A stretch of DNA of 18,877 nt, taken from assembly GCA_002347645.1 (NCBI GenBank), contig DDYF01000061.1, forward strand, positions 445-19,321. Reading direction: 5' to 3'. Numbering within the stretch: the first letter of the stretch is position 1; the number at the start of each line of letters is the position of its first letter. The position numbers and the translations under genes are program-made. The stretch comes from Thermoleophilia bacterium UBA2241. Lineage in GTDB: Bacteria > Actinomycetota > Thermoleophilia > UBA2241. The notes beneath the pieces are model-generated. The model saw only the letters and a list, made by a program, of their open reading frames with translations, was not told the DNA's origin and did not search any database. Of the stretch, positions 15,642 to 18,877 are shown piece after piece.

Positions 15642-16808
15642 GTGGCTTTGCGCTCCCACGAGGAGCTCTCGCTGGCGACCGAGTTCGCGCGCGCCCTGCG
15701 CAGCCTGCTCGCGCTGACGTCGACCGAGGAGTCGCGAGCCTGGCCGTCACCCGCCGATATCCGCGCCACGCAGGGCGGCGAGGAGCGCATGCCCACAGCG
15801 CTCTTCCGCTACTTCCAGTTCACCCTGTTGCCCGAGATCCTTGGCCCGAGTGCGGGGCCGGCGGTGTACCTTGCCGCGAAGCGCTTCAGCCAGCACCTCG
15901 AGCTGCACTCCATCCAGGCGCTCAAGGACTGGTTCCGCGAGATGGAGCTGGGAGAGCTCGAGGTCGAGCTCGACGAGGACCGCGTGCTCGTCAAGCTGAC
16001 CCACTGCCTGAGCTGCCGGCGCCTGCCCGCCGTGGGGTCGCCGGTCTGCGATCTCGAGCGCGGCATCATCGACGGCGTCCTCGAAATGGTCACCGGTACC
16101 GAGGTCCTCACCAAGGAGACGCTCTGCTGGGGTCTCGGCGATACGGTCTGCCAGTTCGAAGGGTACAGCGGACCGCAGGCCGGCTACCTGTATCGGGAGA
16201 ACGGCTTCCACCCCGAGGCGCAGCGCCGTCTGCTGGCACACGTGGCCGACCAGGCCGACGTGGCGCTCGAGAACCTGCGCCTCATCGAGGAGCGGCAGGC
16301 GCACGAGACCCACGACCCGCTCACCGGCCTCTTCAACTTCCGCTACCTGCGCGAGCGTGCCGCCTTCGAGCTCGAACGGGCGAAGCGTTACGGGCGCAGG
16401 GTCGCCTTCGCGATGCTCGACCTCGACGACTTCGGACGCGTCAACGACGAAGCGGGCCGCCAGGGCGGCGACGAGGTGCTCTGCCACTGGGCGGCGGCGC
16501 TCACCGCGCAGCTCCGGAGCTGCGACCTGGTCTGCCGCTACGGCGCCGACGAGTTCCTCCTCGTTCTGCCCGAGACCGCCGACCAGCAGGCGGACGCCGC
16601 TCTCGAGCGGGTGCTGGGCGTCATGCGCGAGCTCGCCGTCGACGTCGACGGCCGCTCGTACGCATTGACCGCCTCGGCGGGTGTGGCCGTGTACCCGGAG
16701 GACGGCGAGAACCCCGAGGAGCTCGTCGCCAAGGCGGCGACCACGATGTACATGGTCCGCGCCGGCGGTCCCGGCCAGATCGGCTTCTACTCGAGCCCGG
16801 AGGGGTAG
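15642..16808 (+). CDS. V4R-GGDEF signalling protein, putative diguanylate cyclase with GADEF site
   Basis: A 388-residue soluble protein. Residues about 50-180 match a V4R domain, a small-molecule or hydrocarbon sensing fold, with HCLSCRRLP (121-129), C136 and the ending ETLCWGLGDTVCQF (159-172). A helical linker (190-220) leads to a GGDEF domain (about 222-386), which in active members makes c-di-GMP from two GTP. The metal motif DLDDFGRVND (260-269) and an inhibitory RxxD site RSCD (292-295) are present. The active-site signature reads GADEF (301-305), the second Gly being Ala, and the FK lysine is Gly. Activity is therefore uncertain. The GTG 15642 start follows AAGGGAG 5 nt upstream; TTG 15576 and ATG 15606 are in frame but lack a ribosome binding site. 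Confidence 0.88.
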   Translation: MALRSHEELSLATEFARALRSLLALTSTEESRAWPSPADIRATQGGEERMPTALFRYFQFTLLPEILGPSAGPAVYLAAKRFSQHLELHSIQALKDWFREMELGELEVELDEDRVLVKLTHCLSCRRLPAVGSPVCDLERGIIDGVLEMVTGTEVLTKETLCWGLGDTVCQFEGYSGPQAGYLYRENGFHPEAQRRLLAHVADQADVALENLRLIEERQAHETHDPLTGLFNFRYLRERAAFELERAKRYGRRVAFAMLDLDDFGRVNDEAGRQGGDEVLCHWAAALTAQLRSCDLVCRYGADEFLLVLPETADQQADAALERVLGVMRELAVDVDGRSYALTASAGVAVYPEDGENPEELVAKAATTMYMVRAGGPGQIGFYSSPEG

Positions 16809-16852
16809 ACCTCCCGGCTCCTCGGCCTCCGCGCGCCCGCGCGTCCGGGTGG

Positions 16853-16858
16853 TACGCT
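16853..16858 (+). promoter_or_regulatory. Candidate -10 element giving a leaderless rlmH mRNA
   Basis: TACGCT fits TANNNT and ends 7 nt before the GTG start of rlmH. Transcription would then begin at or next to the start codon, explaining the lack of a ribosome binding site. No -35 is recognisable. Confidence 0.35.
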
Positions 16859-16865
16859 CGTCTCG

Positions 16866-17330
16866 GTGGCGACTCACATCGACATCCTGGCGGTGGGTGC
16901 GCTGAGCGGGGACCTCAAACCGGTCTTCGCGCACTACGCCCGCCTGCTCACCCCTGTCTGCGACCTCGGAGTGCGCGAGGTCCGCGAGTACGCCCTCCAG
17001 GGTCGTGCGGCGGAGGCTGTGCTGCGCGACGAGGGGCGGCGCCTGCTGGCCGCATGGCCTCGGCGCGGGGTCGTGGTCGCGCTGGTCGTCACCGGGGTCG
17101 AGCGCGACTCCCCCGGGCTGGCCGCATCCCTGCAGGGATGGCTCGCCCGCGGTGCCGTGACCTTCGTGATCGGCGGCTCGCTCGGGCTCGCGCCCGAGGT
17201 TCTCGCGCGGGCCGACGAGCAGCTCTCCCTGTCACGTCTGACCTTGCCGCATCAGCTCGCGCGCGTGGTCCTCGCCGAGCAGGTCTTTCGCGCCCTGAAG
17301 ATCGCCCGCCGGGAGCCGTACCACCACTGA
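16866..17330 (+). CDS. rlmH: 23S rRNA (pseudouridine-1915-N3)-methyltransferase RlmH
   Basis: A 154-residue SPOUT-class methyltransferase that modifies pseudouridine 1915 in helix 69 of 23S rRNA on assembled 70S ribosomes. Length is normal for the family. The SAM-binding knot is seen as FVIGGSLGLAPEVLARAD (100-117), then LSLSRLTLPHQLARVVLAEQ (120-139), and the conserved C-terminus RREPYHH (148-154), which contacts the substrate. The middle loop TGVERDSPGLAASL (76-89) replaces the more usual D-x-x-G-K-x-x-S-S/T-E/P version. The GTG 16866 start gives the correct family N-terminus. The upstream gene ends 57 nt earlier and no ribosome binding site is visible, consistent with a leaderless transcript. 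A strong hairpin follows the stop. Confidence 0.93.
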   Translation: MATHIDILAVGALSGDLKPVFAHYARLLTPVCDLGVREVREYALQGRAAEAVLRDEGRRLLAAWPRRGVVVALVVTGVERDSPGLAASLQGWLARGAVTFVIGGSLGLAPEVLARADEQLSLSRLTLPHQLARVVLAEQVFRALKIARREPYHH

Positions 17331-17331
17331 C

Positions 17332-17354
17332 GCGGCCGGGGCGACCCCGGCCGC
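17332..17354 (+). terminator. Terminator-like hairpin after rlmH
   Basis: GCGGCCGGGG (17332-17341) and CCCCGGCCGC (17345-17354) form a perfect 10-bp all-GC stem with a 3-nt loop, starting 2 bases after the rlmH stop. It has no U-tract. Position and strength make a terminator the simplest reading. Confidence 0.6.
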
Positions 17355-17369
17355 CGCCCGGCAAACAGG

Positions 17370-17375
17370 TAGAAT
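17370..17375 (+). promoter_or_regulatory. Candidate -10 element of argS
   Basis: TAGAAT (5 of 6 to TATAAT) lies between two GC-rich hairpins, 64 nt before the argS ATG. Its -35 region falls inside the upstream hairpin and has no consensus match. Confidence 0.45.
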
Positions 17376-17378
17376 GGC

Positions 17379-17408
17379 GGGCGCGGCCGGGAGAACCGGG
17401 CCGCGCCC
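17379..17408 (+). promoter_or_regulatory. Perfect 10-bp hairpin at the predicted 5' end of argS mRNA
   Basis: GGGCGCGGCC (17379-17388) and GGCCGCGCCC (17399-17408) are exact reverse complements. Inside, a G-G mismatch and two G-C pairs close an AGAA loop. If argS starts near 17382 the hairpin takes up most of the leader, about 30 nt before the start codon. It shares the GCGGCCGGG core with the rlmH hairpin. It could stabilise the mRNA, attenuate transcription or be a second terminator. Confidence 0.5.
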
Positions 17409-17439
17409 GACCCACCCAGACCACCCGATGGGACGCACG

Positions 17440-18877
17440 ATGAGCGACCGACTGCATGACCTCGCCGGCCTCGCCGCCTCGCTCGACGAGGCGCTCGCCG
17501 CCGTGCTCGGCGGCATGCGGGGATCGGCCGGTGCGGACGAAGGAGCCGGCGAGAGACCCGCCGGACGACCTCCGGACGCGGCGTCTGCCGACCTCACGCT
17601 GCCGCCGCGGCGCGAGCAGGGCGACGTGACCACGAACGCCGCTCTCGTCAACGCCAAGCGCGCCCGCTGTGCGCCTCGCGACCTTGCGCAGCGCCTCGGC
17701 GACGCGTGGCTGGCGGCCGGGGGCGCGGCGGTGTGCGCGCGGTTCGAGGTGGCCGGCCCCGGCTTCCTCAATCTGTTTCTCAACCCGTCGTGGTTCCGCG
17801 GGGCCGTGCAGCGCATGCTCGACGCCGGCGCCGACTACGGACGGGGGGTGCTCCCCGCCGAGCTGAGGCGGCGCATCAACGTCGAGTACGTGAGCGCCAA
17901 CCCCGTCGGACCGTTGCACGTCGGCAACGCACGGTACGGCGCCATGGGTGACGCTCTGTGCCGGGTCCTCGCCTTCGCCGGTCACACCGTCGGCCGCGAG
18001 TACTACGTCAACGACGCCGGCCGCCAGATGAGGCTCTTCGGCGAGACGCTGGCGGCACGTTACGCGGCGCATTTCGGCATCGCCGCCGACATCCCGGAGG
18101 ACGGTTACCAGGGGGAGTACGTCGTCGCTATGGCCGGCGACCTCGCCGCCGAGGTCGGCGACCGTTACCGCGCCGCCGTCGAGGCAGCCGCGCCCGACAT
18201 GGCCCGTCTGCCGGACGACGTCGTGGCCGAGATCAAGCTGTGGGGCCGCGATCGCATGGTCGCGCAGTTCAAGGAGACGCTCGGCCGGCTGCGCATCGGC
18301 CACGACATCTGGACCAACGAAAGCTCGGTCTACGAGGGCGCCGGCGAACACCGCGGGTTTCACGGCGAGGTCGCGAAGTCGCTCGCCGAGCTCGACGGCG
18401 AGGGCCTGCTCTACGAGGAGGGCGGCGCCGTCTGGCTCAGGACGACGCTGTACGGCGACGACAAGGACCGCGTCCTCATCCGTTCCAGCGGTGAGCCCAC
18501 GTACTTCCTCTCGGACATCGCCTACCATCGCGACAAGACCGATCGCGGCTGGGAGCACCTCATCGACATCTGGGGCGCCGACCACCATGGCTACGTGCCG
18601 CGGATGAAGGCCGCCTTCGCCGCCCTGCCGCCGCACGACGCCGACCGCCTCGAGCTGATCATCGGGCAGTTCGTGAACCTCCTCGAAGGCGGCGAGCAGA
18701 AGCGGATGTCGAAGCGCAAGGGGACGATCGTGACCGTCGACGATCTCGTCGAGGCGATCGGCGTGGATGCGACCCGCTTCACCATGGTGTCGCGCTCGCA
18801 CGACACTCCGCTCGACATCGACCTCGAGCTGGTCGTGCAGCAGTCGAGCCAGAACCCCGTCTACTACGTGCAGTACG
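17440..18877 (+). CDS. argS: Arginyl-tRNA synthetase (3' end outside window)
   Basis: A class I synthetase that charges tRNA-Arg. The frame is open to the right edge, giving 479 residues of a protein normally about 550-580 long. The N-terminal tRNA D-loop binding domain (about 1-110) carries the REQGDVTTNAAL stretch. The ArgS-type HIGH motif is VSANPVGPLHVGN (151-163). The tRNA and arginine contacts EYYVNDAGRQM and WGADHHGYVPRM follow. The KMSKS-equivalent loop is KRMSKRKG (421-428), degenerate in the way normal for ArgS. The anticodon-binding domain is cut off. ATG 17440 is used; ATG 17428 is in frame and would add four residues, and neither has a strong ribosome binding site. Confidence 0.95.
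   Translation, partial: MSDRLHDLAGLAASLDEALAAVLGGMRGSAGADEGAGERPAGRPPDAASADLTLPPRREQGDVTTNAALVNAKRARCAPRDLAQRLGDAWLAAGGAAVCARFEVAGPGFLNLFLNPSWFRGAVQRMLDAGADYGRGVLPAELRRRINVEYVSANPVGPLHVGNARYGAMGDALCRVLAFAGHTVGREYYVNDAGRQMRLFGETLAARYAAHFGIAADIPEDGYQGEYVVAMAGDLAAEVGDRYRAAVEAAAPDMARLPDDVVAEIKLWGRDRMVAQFKETLGRLRIGHDIWTNESSVYEGAGEHRGFHGEVAKSLAELDGEGLLYEEGGAVWLRTTLYGDDKDRVLIRSSGEPTYFLSDIAYHRDKTDRGWEHLIDIWGADHHGYVPRMKAAFAALPPHDADRLELIIGQFVNLLEGGEQKRMSKRKGTIVTVDDLVEAIGVDATRFTMVSRSHDTPLDIDLELVVQQSSQNPVYYVQY

Noticed and set aside
17376..17439. T-box or similar tRNA-sensing leader before argS
   Set aside because: The space after the -10 is only about 60 nt, too short for a T-box, and no T-box core sequence is seen.

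Overview
The window is uniformly GC-rich with many GTG and TTG starts. It carries carD, a ClpC with a UVR linker, a lipoprotein ModA and several TANNNT-type -10 boxes. I infer a deep-branching, probably uncultured actinobacterium (Coriobacteriia or Thermoleophilia type), but there is no rRNA here to settle this. I found no tRNA, rRNA, CRISPR array, insertion sequence or phage gene. The largest gaps between genes are 3036-3302 (267 bp), 14610-14825 (216 bp) and 15441-15641 (201 bp), and each holds regulatory structure described below.

Layout. 1-884 (+): the C-terminal part of a SAM methyltransferase that enters from the left edge, followed by an N-terminally shortened GNAT. 951-3035 (-): an MMPL/RND-type exporter, divergent from the next block. 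3303-10118 (+): a compact housekeeping run clpC, radA, carD, PIN-TRAM membrane protein, ispD, ispF, with tiny gaps or overlaps. It covers protein quality control, recombination, RNA polymerase control and the MEP isoprenoid pathway. disA, which often sits after radA, is absent. 10231-14609 (-): a molybdenum block, modA-modB-modC-mobAB, with tatA after it. It covers molybdate uptake, the guanylyl transfer that makes the MGD form of the cofactor, and a Tat pore subunit of the system that exports folded molybdoenzymes. 14826-15440 (-): 5-formyltetrahydrofolate cyclo-ligase. 15642-16808 (+): V4R-GGDEF signalling protein. 16866-17330 (+): rlmH. 17440-end (+): argS, cut by the right edge.

The most notable signal is non-coding. 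The 140-nt leader of modA folds on paper into a closed five-helix junction. A 10-bp closing stem abuts the modA Shine-Dalgarno and encloses four hairpins, one with a GAAA tetraloop. Position, layout and gene context fit a molybdenum-cofactor (Moco/Tuco) type riboswitch controlling the molybdenum operon, or an unclassified RNA of similar role. Other regulatory signals are a strong-looking promoter buried in an AT-rich codon run inside radA and pointing at carD, a perfectly symmetrical divergent -10 element between the folate and GGDEF genes, a terminator/promoter pair separating mobAB from tatA, a probable leaderless rlmH, and twin GC-rich hairpins around the argS promoter.
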